A stretch of DNA of 7,435 nt from an uncultured bacterium (GTDB lineage: Bacteria; Bacillota; Clostridia; Oscillospirales; Oscillospiraceae), in the NCBI GenBank assembly GCA_949288405.1, contig CASEKM010000106.1, forward strand, positions 1 to 7,435, in the 5' to 3' direction. Of the stretch, positions 1-7,140 are shown piece by piece. Position numbers and translations under genes: made by a program. Within the stretch, counting starts at the first letter, position 1, and every line of letters starts with the position of its first letter. Below the pieces are notes generated by a model. It saw only the letters and a program-made list of their open reading frames with translations. It had not been told where the DNA came from and made no database searches.

Positions 1-2
1 AG

Positions 3-125
3 GCACCTGATTGACTTAAGATATGACGGCATCAGGAAATGTATGTTATAGTCGTAACGCAGTCCGCTGCTGAGAAAATCGGCATATGTATCGTCGGTTT
101 CATAAGGCGTACCTTCGGAGGCTAC

Positions 126-140
<15 letters not shown>
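3..140 (-). CDS. Possible fragment of an unrelated protein gene, partial at both ends
   Basis: On the minus strand one frame is open from the lepA junction to the left edge. It includes the residue runs GGFSVVASEGTPYETDD and LRYDYNIHFLMPSYLKSI, which look like ordinary protein with mixed hydrophobic, aromatic and charged residues. The stretch 1-120 is about 46% GC, far below the rest of the window, and on the plus strand it does not encode the conserved LepA start. I do not recognise the family. Neither a start nor a stop codon is present, and the right boundary is uncertain because lepA and this frame share the bases around 126-137. An open frame of about 45 codons at this GC content can arise by chance, so the call is weak. 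It is best read as DNA from another locus or genome joined to lepA. Confidence 0.3.
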
Positions 141-1839
<1,699 letters not shown>

Positions 1840-1848
1840 GCCGCACAA

Positions 1849-1884
1849 AAACCGCCTGGCGGAGGGTGCTCCGTCAGGCGGTTT
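1849..1884. terminator. Bidirectional intrinsic terminator between lepA and the araC-type gene
   Basis: A 16-bp stem (1849-1864 with 1869-1884, one G-T wobble) closes on a 4-base GGTG loop, 9 bases after the lepA stop and 13 bases after the araC-type stop on the other strand. Read on the minus strand the stem ends in TTTTTGTG, a good U-tract for the araC-type gene. On the plus strand the tract is weaker (GGTTTCCATTT). The two convergent genes probably share it. Confidence 0.85.
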
Positions 1885-1897
1885 CCATTTGCATCGC

Positions 1898-2773
1898 TTA
1901 TACCGGCAGGGCGTCCGCCTCCTCCTGGGAGGCCGCGCCGGCCAGCTGCTCCTTCCGGCCTCCCCGGCGGTACTGGGACGGGGTGACCCCCATGGTGCGC
2001 TTGAAGGCCTTGGAGAAGGTGAGGGGGTCCGGGTAGCCGCAGGAGCGGGCCACCTCCCCCACGGACAGGGTCCTCTCCCGCAGCAGCTGGGAGGCCCTGG
2101 TCATACGAAAGCGCATCAGGAACTGCTGGGGGGACATCTGGAGGACGCTCTGGAACACGGTGGTCAGATAGCTCCGGTTCAGTCCCACATACCGGGCCAG
2201 CTTGGCCACCGACAGGTCCTCCTGGAAGTGGTTGCGTATGTACTCCATGGCCAGCTCCACGTACTCCCGGCCGGTCTCCCGGCTCCGGGGGGCGCTCTCC
2301 TGGGAGGAGCGGGCGATCCAGCCCAGGAAGTGGTACAGCTCTCCCTGGAGCATCAGCTCGTGGCCCCGCCCGGCGGTCTCATACCGCATCATCTCCCGGA
2401 CGCAGTGGTCCAGCCGCTCCGGCGCGGCGCAGCGGTAGACCCGGTGGTCCCGCCCCAGGCCGCAGTCGTGGAGGTACTCCCCCGCCCGGCTCCCGTCAAA
2501 GCCCACCCAGATATGGCTCCAGGGCTCTGACTGGTCCGCCTGGTAGGAGGTCACTTCTCCAGGTAAGATGAGAAACCCCTCGCCGGGACCGATGGCATAG
2601 CTGCGCCCCTGGGCCTGATACACGCCCCGGCCCGACAGGCAGAAATGCAGAAGGTGGTGCTCCCGCACAGACGGCCCCACCGAGTCGCCCGGGGAACAGC
2701 TCTGCCTTCCGCAGAACAGGAACGACAGCTCTCCTACCCCACTGGGGTTCTGCGCCAACCAGGATCCATTCAT
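1898..2773 (-). CDS. AraC-family transcriptional regulator (cupin sensor plus double HTH)
   Basis: A 291-residue one-component regulator, the usual AraC/XylS length. Residues about 35-100 form the AraC-type cupin ligand-binding domain, recognisable from HHLLHFCLSGRGVY, the GPGEGFLILPGEV turn and EPWSHIWVGFDG, a pattern common in sugar-sensing members. Residues about 170-270 form the DNA-binding domain: first helix-turn-helix around 188-209 (LSVAKLARYVGLNRSYLTTVF), second around 236-262, ending in the family hallmark FSKAFKRTMGVTPSQYRR. The ATG start is set by AGGAGG (complement of 2780-2785) six bases upstream. The tail after residue 270 is non-conserved and rich in A, E and Q. The gene is monocistronic: own promoter, shared terminator downstream. 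No sugar transport or hydrolase gene is adjacent, so its ligand and targets cannot be inferred. In this family the ligand-bound form usually activates transcription from half-sites near the -35 region. Confidence 0.93.
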   Translation of the reverse strand: MNGSWLAQNPSGVGELSFLFCGRQSCSPGDSVGPSVREHHLLHFCLSGRGVYQAQGRSYAIGPGEGFLILPGEVTSYQADQSEPWSHIWVGFDGSRAGEYLHDCGLGRDHRVYRCAAPERLDHCVREMMRYETAGRGHELMLQGELYHFLGWIARSSQESAPRSRETGREYVELAMEYIRNHFQEDLSVAKLARYVGLNRSYLTTVFQSVLQMSPQQFLMRFRMTRASQLLRERTLSVGEVARSCGYPDPLTFSKAFKRTMGVTPSQYRRGGRKEQLAGAASQEEADALPV

Positions 2774-2790
2774 CCTGTGCCTCCTATACC

Positions 2791-2811
2791 GGCCGGCGCT
2801 TTCCGCCGGCC
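2791..2811 (-). other. GC-rich hairpin in the 5' leader of the araC-type gene
   Basis: A perfect 8-bp inverted repeat (GGCCGGCG / CGCCGGCC) with a 5-base loop lies between the predicted transcription start (about 2837) and the RBS, ending five bases before the AGGAGG. No U-tract follows, so it is not a terminator. It may stabilise the leader or affect translation, or be an operator; function is unproven. Confidence 0.5.
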
Positions 2812-2843
2812 TATGCCGCTGCCTCTATTCTCTTGGTCTCGAC

Positions 2844-2873
2844 ATTATATCATGTTTACACCGAAAATGCCAG
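2844..2873 (-). promoter_or_regulatory. Sigma-A-type promoter of the araC-type gene
   Basis: On the minus strand CTGGCA (2868-2873; four of six matches to TTGACA) is followed after 18 bases by a perfect TATAAT (2844-2849). The predicted start near 2837 gives a leader of about 64 bases before the ATG at 2773. The 175-base gap 2774-2948 holds this promoter, the leader hairpin and an A/T-rich stretch; I see no gene in it. Confidence 0.7.
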
Positions 2874-2948
2874 GCGGAGCCGCAACTTTTTATGCGCCCT
2901 GAACAAATTTTGTGGAAATTACCTATTTAGCACCCGGAATATCGTCTT

Positions 2949-3482
2949 TTATTCCTGATATTTCCATTTCTCTGGAGCGTCCACGCCTCCGGCGTGTCCC
3001 CGGGTGGCCAGCCAGTAGTCGGCCATGCTCTGCCCCGGCTGTCCGGTGACCTCCCGGGACAGGTAGTCCGCCCAGGGGCCCTGGGGCGTCCAGGCCAGCG
3101 CCGCCTCCCGGGTGGGGAACTCCACCTCGGCGTAGAAGAACTCCCCCGGCTGTCCCCCGTCCACCCGGTTCACCTCCAGGGTCAGTCCCCCCGCCAGAGG
3201 GTAGCGCCGCTGCTCCTTTTGGATCAGCGGCAGGCCGATCAGCCCCTCCAGGCGGGCGAACAGCTCCGGGGAGAGGTCCGTCTCGATCTCCTCCCGGGCC
3301 AGACCGGCGGCGTCCGCCCGCCCCTTGAAGCACAGCACATGGCGCACCGCGGCCCCCTCCGCCTCCCGGCGGATGCGCACCGTGGGGCGCAGGGCGATGT
3401 ACCCCTGATCCATCTGAAACACCCGGGTGGGGACGGCCCCCTCCGGCCACCCCGGGACCATCCATTTGCGCTCAATTTCCAT
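2949..3482 (-). CDS. CYTH domain protein (triphosphate tunnel metalloenzyme)
   Basis: A 177-residue soluble protein of the CYTH superfamily (CyaB adenylate cyclases, thiamine triphosphatase, inorganic triphosphatase), in which an eight-stranded beta tunnel binds a triphosphate and divalent metal. The signature ExExK is at the very N-terminus (E2, E4, K6 in MEIERKWMV). Further tunnel-type residues follow: basic VRIRR (36-39), FKG with K53, EEIETDL (64-70), KEQRRYPL (89-96), LEVNR (102-106) and AEVEFPTREAA (118-128), ending in REVTGQPGQSMADYWLA. Length is that of a single-domain enzyme. In bacteria most such proteins are probably tri- or polyphosphatases, but sequence alone does not separate this from nucleotide cyclase or ThTPase activity. 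The ATG is preceded by AGGAGG (complement of 3491-3496) at eight bases. It is transcribed divergently from the methyltransferase gene. No clear terminator follows; only a weak 6-bp inverted repeat at 2936-2955. Confidence 0.88.
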   Translation of the reverse strand: MEIERKWMVPGWPEGAVPTRVFQMDQGYIALRPTVRIRREAEGAAVRHVLCFKGRADAAGLAREEIETDLSPELFARLEGLIGLPLIQKEQRRYPLAGGLTLEVNRVDGGQPGEFFYAEVEFPTREAALAWTPQGPWADYLSREVTGQPGQSMADYWLATRGHAGGVDAPEKWKYQE

Positions 3483-3564
3483 CTGTATCGCCTCCTGGTG
3501 AAAATGACGAATTTTGGGAGGGCGCGTCCGCTCCCTCCGGAGCCCGGACCGCCCCTCTGTGAGA

Positions 3565-3597
3565 ATGATAGCATGTTTCCCCCATCCGTGCTATAAT
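3565..3597. promoter_or_regulatory. Overlapping divergent extended -10 promoters for the CYTH and rlmI-like genes
   Basis: On the plus strand TGCTATAAT (TGn extended -10, TATAAT at 3592-3597) lies 36 bases before the rlmI-like ATG. On the minus strand TGCTATCAT (hexamer complement of 3565-3570) lies upstream of the CYTH gene. The two elements are near mirror images (ATGATAGCA ... TGCTATAAT), so the complement of each extended -10 element lies at the -35 distance (18-base spacer, ATAGCA, three of six matches) of the other. Two polymerases could not bind at once. Predicted starts are near 3604 (plus) and 3558 (minus). Confidence 0.6.
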
Positions 3598-3633
3598 GGG
3601 AAGCACAAAACTGGAAAAGCGAGGAGTTTTACC

Positions 3634-4863
3634 ATGAAACAGCAGCGCCCCTACCCCGTCTACGCCGTCACCCCCAAGGCGGAACGCAGCCTGAACGCTG
3701 GACACCCCTGGGTCTATGGGGAGGAGATCACCGCCGCCCCGGAGACCGAGCCGGAAAACGGCGCCCTGGTGGACGTGGTCAGCCGCCGGGGGAGCTGGCT
3801 GGGCACCGGCCTATTGAGCCTGCACAGCAAGATCCGGGTGCGCATCCTCAGCCGCAACGCCAACGACCGCTTTGACCAGGACTTCTGGCGGCGGCGCATC
3901 CAGTACGCCTGGGCCTACCGGAAGACGGTGATGGGCCCGGAGGACCTGGACTGCTGCCGGGTGGTGTTCGGGGAGGCGGACCAGCTCCCCGGTCTGACGG
4001 TAGACCGGTTCCACGACATCCTGGTGACCCAGACCATGTCCTATGGGATGGAGCTGCGCAAAGACGTGATCTTCCCCCTGCTGGCCCAGGTGCTGCGGGA
4101 AGACGGCCAGGACATCCGGGGCATCTATGAGCGCAACGACGCCCCCCTGCGGGAGCGGGAGGGGCTGGAGCAGGGCAAGGGCTGGTACCTCCTCCCCGGG
4201 GAGGAGCCCCCGGCCCAGACCCGCACCCTGATCCGGGAGAACGGGGTGCAATATGAGGTGGACTTTGAGAACGGCCAGAAGACCGGCTTCTTCCTGGACC
4301 AGAAGTACAACCGCCGGGCGGCGGCCCAAATCGCCCGGGGCAAGCGGGTGCTGGACTGCTTCACCCACACGGGGAGCTTCGCCCTCAACGCCGCCCTGGG
4401 GGGCGCAGCCCACGTCACCGCCGTGGATGTGAGCCAGGCGGCGGTGGACCTGGCCCGGGCCAACGCGGTCCGCAACGGCCTGGAGGATCGGATGGATTTC
4501 CTGTGCGCCGACGTGTTCGACCTGCTGCCCACCCTGGAGGGGAAGGGCGGCTATGACTTCATCATCTTGGACCCGCCCGCCTTCACCAAGTCCCGCAGGA
4601 CCACCGACAACGCCATGCGGGGGTACAAGGAGATCAACTACCGGGCCATGAAGCTCCTCCCCCGGGGCGGCTATCTGGCCACCGCCAGCTGCAGCCACTT
4701 CGCCACCGAGGAGAAGTTCGTCCACATGCTCCGCCAGGCCGCCGCCGACGCGGGCCGCCAACTGCGGCAGATCGAGGCCAGGCAGCAGGCCCCCGACCAC
4801 CCCATTTTGTGGAACGTGGAGGAGACCAATTACCTGAAATTTTTCCTGTTCCAGGTGATCTGA
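3634..4863 (+). CDS. rlmI: RlmI-like class I SAM-dependent rRNA cytosine-C5 methyltransferase
   Basis: A 409-residue cytoplasmic enzyme of the COG1092 type (E. coli RlmI, 396 residues, makes m5C1962 in 23S rRNA). Residues about 5-80 form the PUA RNA-binding domain, with HPWVYGEEI (24-32) typical of the group. A central linker domain contains VVFGEADQLPGLTVDRF (110-126). The Rossmann methyltransferase domain starts after NGQKTGFFLDQKYNRR (213-228): SAM motif I is VLDCFTHTGSFALN (239-252), the acidic end of strand 2 is D265, motif IV is DPPAF (313-317), and the motif with the presumed catalytic cysteine is ASCSHF (C353). The ATG is chosen because GAGGAG (3621-3626) sits seven bases upstream and it follows the promoter; the frame stays open upstream to 3514 but that part lies before the transcription start. 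Several homologous COG1092 enzymes of Clostridia have no confirmed target, so the symbol is by similarity. The TGA is followed by a strong terminator. Confidence 0.9.
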   Translation: MKQQRPYPVYAVTPKAERSLNAGHPWVYGEEITAAPETEPENGALVDVVSRRGSWLGTGLLSLHSKIRVRILSRNANDRFDQDFWRRRIQYAWAYRKTVMGPEDLDCCRVVFGEADQLPGLTVDRFHDILVTQTMSYGMELRKDVIFPLLAQVLREDGQDIRGIYERNDAPLREREGLEQGKGWYLLPGEEPPAQTRTLIRENGVQYEVDFENGQKTGFFLDQKYNRRAAAQIARGKRVLDCFTHTGSFALNAALGGAAHVTAVDVSQAAVDLARANAVRNGLEDRMDFLCADVFDLLPTLEGKGGYDFIILDPPAFTKSRRTTDNAMRGYKEINYRAMKLLPRGGYLATASCSHFATEEKFVHMLRQAAADAGRQLRQIEARQQAPDHPILWNVEETNYLKFFLFQVI

Positions 4864-4881
4864 GCGCTCCCGCTCCTGTAC

Positions 4882-4920
4882 AAAAAGATCCGGGCGTCCC
4901 AAGGACGCCCGGATCTTTTT
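4882..4920. terminator. Bidirectional intrinsic terminator after rlmI-like gene
   Basis: A perfect 18-bp inverted repeat (4882-4899 with 4903-4920) with a 3-base loop. The outer five pairs are A-T, so both strands end in TTTTT after a GC-rich stem (GATCCGGGCGTCC core). It starts 19 bases after the plus-strand TGA and lies 12 bases beyond the stop of the convergent small gene, so it can serve both. Confidence 0.92.
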
Positions 4921-4931
4921 ACGGGGCTGGC

Positions 4932-5261
4932 TTACAGGTCGATCTTGCCGCTGCCCTCGCCGTTGACCACATAGTACACGGCCTGATCCTCAGGCTTTAC
5001 GTACAGGGCCAGGGTCTTGATCTCCTCGCCGGTCCACTGGGCCTTCACAGCGGCCACCATGTCCTCCTGGGAGAGCTCCTTACCCATGTACTGCAGGGTC
5101 AGGGAGACCTGGGCCTCAGCGGCCTTCTTGGCCGCGGGGGCCTTTCTCACCGGAGCCTTGCGGGTCTTGGCGGCGGGCTTCTCCGCCTCCTTGGCAGCAG
5201 GGACAGCCGTCTTCTCCGCAGCCGGGGCCGCGGCAGCCGCAGCCTTCTTGCGTAACGCCAT
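4932..5261 (-). CDS. Small Ala/Lys-rich protein, DUF6465-type
   Basis: A 109-residue basic protein of two parts. Residues 1-50 are a low-complexity tail of Ala, Lys and Pro (MALRKKAAAAAAPAAEK, KAPVRKAPAAKKAAEA), resembling histone H1 or AlgP-like tails that bind nucleic acid or stay disordered. Residues 51-109 form a compact domain (QVSLTLQYMGKEL, IKTLALYVKPEDQAVYYVVN) that I recognise, from memory, as the DUF6465 family common in Clostridia; its function is unknown. No signal peptide or membrane helix is seen. The start at 5261 is preferred to the in-frame ATG at 5309: it has an AAGGAA site (complement of 5272-5277) ten bases upstream and the basic MALRKK start is family-like, while the upstream ATG has no RBS. 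The gene is monocistronic and shares a terminator with the convergent rlmI-like gene. A role in nucleoid or ribosome association is only a guess from the basic tail. Confidence 0.75.
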   Translation of the reverse strand: MALRKKAAAAAAPAAEKTAVPAAKEAEKPAAKTRKAPVRKAPAAKKAAEAQVSLTLQYMGKELSQEDMVAAVKAQWTGEEIKTLALYVKPEDQAVYYVVNGEGSGKIDL

Positions 5262-5321
5262 AACACACACGTTCCTTTCCTTGACAGCCGGGGCCGTCGA
5301 AATGTTCATTGGTACTCTTAT

Positions 5322-5327
5322 ATTGTA
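5322..5327 (-). promoter_or_regulatory. Candidate -10 element for the DUF6465-type gene
   Basis: On the minus strand TACAAT (complement of 5322-5327) lies 60 bases upstream of the chosen start in an otherwise GC-rich setting, giving a leader of about 54 bases. No good -35 is present at 16-18 bases; a TTGACC occurs on this strand but 23 bases away, too far for a standard promoter. Confidence 0.35.
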
Positions 5328-5454
5328 TCAGGAATTGGCGGGAGGGAAAGGGTCAAAACGACGATTCTTCTTTTTATTCCGGGGCCTCTCCCTGCCAATT
5401 TGTACATGATTTTGGAGGTTCTTTCCACAAATCCGCCAATTTCCCGCTGAATCG

Positions 5455-5478
5455 CCGGAGAGGCCTCCCCTCTCCCGG
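5455..5478. other. Imperfect hairpin in the intergenic stretch 5262-5560
   Basis: CCGGAGAGG (5455-5463) pairs with CCTCTCCCGG (5469-5478), leaving one bulged base and a 5-base loop. Neither strand has a following T-run, so it is unlikely to be a terminator. The 299 bases between the two genes otherwise hold the two promoters; no small gene with an RBS was found in them. Confidence 0.35.
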
Positions 5479-5508
5479 AGAAAAATCCCCCTGCTGAAAA
5501 AGTTTTTC

Positions 5509-5539
5509 TTGACTGTACACCTGGTCCATAGCTTACACT
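5509..5539 (+). promoter_or_regulatory. Promoter with 19-bp spacer ahead of the MerR-RDD genes
   Basis: TTGACT (5509-5514, five of six) and TACACT (5534-5539) are separated by 19 bases, longer than the usual 17 and typical of promoters activated by MerR proteins, which untwist the spacer. An odd palindrome GAAAAAGTTTTTC (5496-5508) abuts the -35, in the position of an A/T-rich UP element. The predicted start is near 5546, very close to the RBS, so the leader is about 15 bases. I see no strong dyad in the spacer, only short TGTA/TACA arms (5514-5517, 5534-5537). Autoregulation is inferred. Confidence 0.6.
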
Positions 5540-5560
5540 GGGGGCAAAGGAGGGGTGGAT

Positions 5561-5855
5561 ATGACCATCAAGGAGCTGGAACAGCGCACCGGCCTGCCCC
5601 GGACCAGCGTCCGCTTCTATGAGCAGGAGGGCTTTCTCCACCCGGAGCGGCGAGAGAACAATTACCGGGACTACTCGGAGGAGGACGTGCGCACCCTGAA
5701 AAAGATCAAGCTGCTGCGGCAGCTGAGCCTGGACTTGGAGGACATCCGCCGCCTTCAGGCGGGGGAACTCCCCCTGGGCCAGGCCCTCTCGGAGCAGGCC
5801 CTGGTCCTGGAGGGGGACCGGGCCGACCTGGAGCGGTACGCCCAGGTGTGTGAGG
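5561..5855 (+). repeat. Direct repeat copy 1 (MerR-encoding segment)
   Basis: Matches 7141-7435 without gaps at 279 of 295 bases by direct comparison. The upstream AGGAGG-N7-ATG arrangement is also the same. Eleven of the 16 differences fall in codons 17-31; the other five are single silent changes. Confidence 0.95.
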
Positions 5856-7126
5856 AGCTGAGCCGGGCGGGGACCACCTATGAGTCTCTGGAGCCGGAGC
5901 CCTGGCTCACCGCTCTGGAGGAGGAGTCCCTCCCCCTGTCCCGGCGGGTGGACCCGGCAAAGCAGGACACCATCGCCGCCGCCCCCTACCCCTGGCGGCG
6001 GTTCTTCGCCCGAGCCCTGGACTGGGCGCTGGCGGCCATCCTCTGGACCGCCTTCCGGCTTCTGGTGCTCCGCTGGGACTGGGCGGGCTGGGATGCTGAC
6101 GCCCTCTATGGATATGCGGACGCCGCCTCTCTCTGGTTGGGCGGCTGGCTGGTCCTGCTGATCCTGGAGCCCATCCTGCTGTGCACCTGGGGCTATACCC
6201 CCGGCAAGTGGCTGCTGCGGCTGAGGGTGCGCCGGGGAGACGGGGACAAGCTGACCTGGCGGCGGGCACAGCTGCGCACCCTCCTCGTATGGCTGCGGGG
6301 GACCGGGCTGGGCATTCCCCTGCTGAATCTGCTGTGTCTGGCCGCCGGGTTTGCCGCCTGCCGGCGGGATAAGGTACTGCCCTGGGACCGGGGGCTGGAG
6401 TACACCGCCCGCCCGGCGGGGGCGGCGCGCACCGGGGCCTTTGTGCTGGCGGTGCTCCTGCTGTGGGCTGTCCGACCGCTGGACCGGATCGACGATTGGA
6501 GCTACCGCATCCCCCACCCCAGCGGCCCCCTCACCCCGGCGCAGGTGGCGGAGAATTACAACTTCCTGGAACAGCGGATGCCGCAGCCCTGGAGCGGCGT
6601 CTTTGGGGAGCGCCCCATCCCCGTCCTGAATGAGGACGGCAGCTGGGCGGTCCCGCCGCCGGTGTATCTGGAGCAGTGGCACTGGGTGGACCTGGAGGAC
6701 AGCGAGTGGGGCCCGGTGGAGTTTACCACCGATGAGGCGGGGTATGTCACCGGCTTTTCCGTCACCTGGTCTCCCAAGGGGAACCCCCACCAGGAGACCC
6801 TGGACCTGTGGTTCTCCATGACGGAGTTCCTGCCCCACCTGTTTTCGGCCATCTCCCCCGGCGGCGCGGACTGGTCCGCCCCGTGGCGGGACTGCGCCAA
6901 CCACCGGGACGGATTTGACCTGGTGCGGGCCCTGGACCAGGTGAACTTTACCCAGGCGGGCAGCAGCCTCTCCGTCTCGGGCCGCCAGACAGAGGGCGTC
7001 ACCGCCCAGGTGGAGGTCCTGTCCAGCGCGGGCTATCAGCTCACCGGAGAGAACGGGCGGCTCCTCCAGGAGACCCCCGGAGCCGGGGAACTGACCCTGC
7101 GGTTCACCGCTTTTTTGGACCATTGA
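5561..7126 (+). CDS. Membrane-bound MerR-family regulator fused to an RDD domain and an unknown C-terminal domain
   Basis: A 521-residue multidomain protein. Residues 1-70 are a MerR winged helix-turn-helix (TIKELEQRTGLPRTSVRFYE, then PERRENNYRDYSEEDV); 71-105 are a likely dimerisation coiled coil; 106-142 an acidic linker. An RDD-type membrane domain follows: WRRFFARALDWALAAILW has the Arg at the start and the Asp inside TM1 (about 148-170). TM2 is about 187-209. The basic loop GYTPGKWLLRLRVRRGDGDK carries the second Asp, and a hydrophobic stretch 239-267 leads to CRRDKVLPWDRGLEYTAR. TM4 spans about 291-306. Residues 308-521 are hydrophilic and rich in Trp and predicted strands; I do not recognise them. 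Positive charges flank both sides of 239-267, suggesting a hairpin or re-entrant segment and so an extracytoplasmic C-terminus; four plain crossings would put it inside. Start: ATG at 5561 with AGGAGG seven bases upstream, matched exactly by the next gene, rather than GTG at 5555. It heads a tandem pair with a 14-base gap. Inferred role: sensing an envelope signal directly and controlling its own operon. Confidence 0.85.
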   Translation: MTIKELEQRTGLPRTSVRFYEQEGFLHPERRENNYRDYSEEDVRTLKKIKLLRQLSLDLEDIRRLQAGELPLGQALSEQALVLEGDRADLERYAQVCEELSRAGTTYESLEPEPWLTALEEESLPLSRRVDPAKQDTIAAAPYPWRRFFARALDWALAAILWTAFRLLVLRWDWAGWDADALYGYADAASLWLGGWLVLLILEPILLCTWGYTPGKWLLRLRVRRGDGDKLTWRRAQLRTLLVWLRGTGLGIPLLNLLCLAAGFAACRRDKVLPWDRGLEYTARPAGAARTGAFVLAVLLLWAVRPLDRIDDWSYRIPHPSGPLTPAQVAENYNFLEQRMPQPWSGVFGERPIPVLNEDGSWAVPPPVYLEQWHWVDLEDSEWGPVEFTTDEAGYVTGFSVTWSPKGNPHQETLDLWFSMTEFLPHLFSAISPGGADWSAPWRDCANHRDGFDLVRALDQVNFTQAGSSLSVSGRQTEGVTAQVEVLSSAGYQLTGENGRLLQETPGAGELTLRFTAFLDH

Positions 7127-7140
7127 GAGGAGGAAGGAAC

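Noticed and set aside
1840..2036. C-terminal extension of LepA through the terminator into the araC-type gene
   Set aside because: It arises only from the frameshift near 1773. The family-typical ending and TAA at 1837-1839 are present in the next frame, and the extension is antisense to a real gene.
2936..2955. Terminator after the CYTH gene
   Set aside because: GGAATA/TATTCC is a 6-bp A/T-rich repeat overlapping the stop codon, with a competing AATATC/GATATT pairing and no U-tract; too weak.
3514..3633. Upstream in-frame start for the rlmI-like protein
   Set aside because: It lies before the predicted promoter and has no RBS. The ATG at 3634 has GAGGAG at proper spacing and begins at the PUA domain.
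3811..4902. 363-residue open frame opposite the rlmI-like gene
   Set aside because: It is low in motif content, overlaps the terminator at 4882-4920 and mirrors the methyltransferase codons; it is an antisense shadow.
5262..5309. N-terminal extension of the DUF6465-type protein from ATG at 5309
   Set aside because: No RBS precedes it, and the extra residues do not resemble the basic start expected for the family.
5309..5497. Small plus-strand open frame in the intergenic stretch
   Set aside because: No RBS, no recognisable composition, and it overlaps the promoter region of the minus-strand gene.
5514..5537. Clear MerR operator dyad within the 19-bp spacer
   Set aside because: Only 4-base TGTA/TACA arms are seen and the rest of the spacer is not symmetrical, so no operator is annotated.
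5555..5560. GTG start two codons upstream in the MerR-RDD gene
   Set aside because: It is one base from the AGGAGG. The paralogue starts with ATG at the position equivalent to 5561 with the same spacing.
5318..7123. 601-residue open frame on the minus strand opposite the MerR-RDD gene
   Set aside because: It has no RBS or recognisable domain and a Pro/Gly/Gln-rich composition typical of the antisense of GC-rich codons. The plus strand carries clear MerR and RDD motifs.
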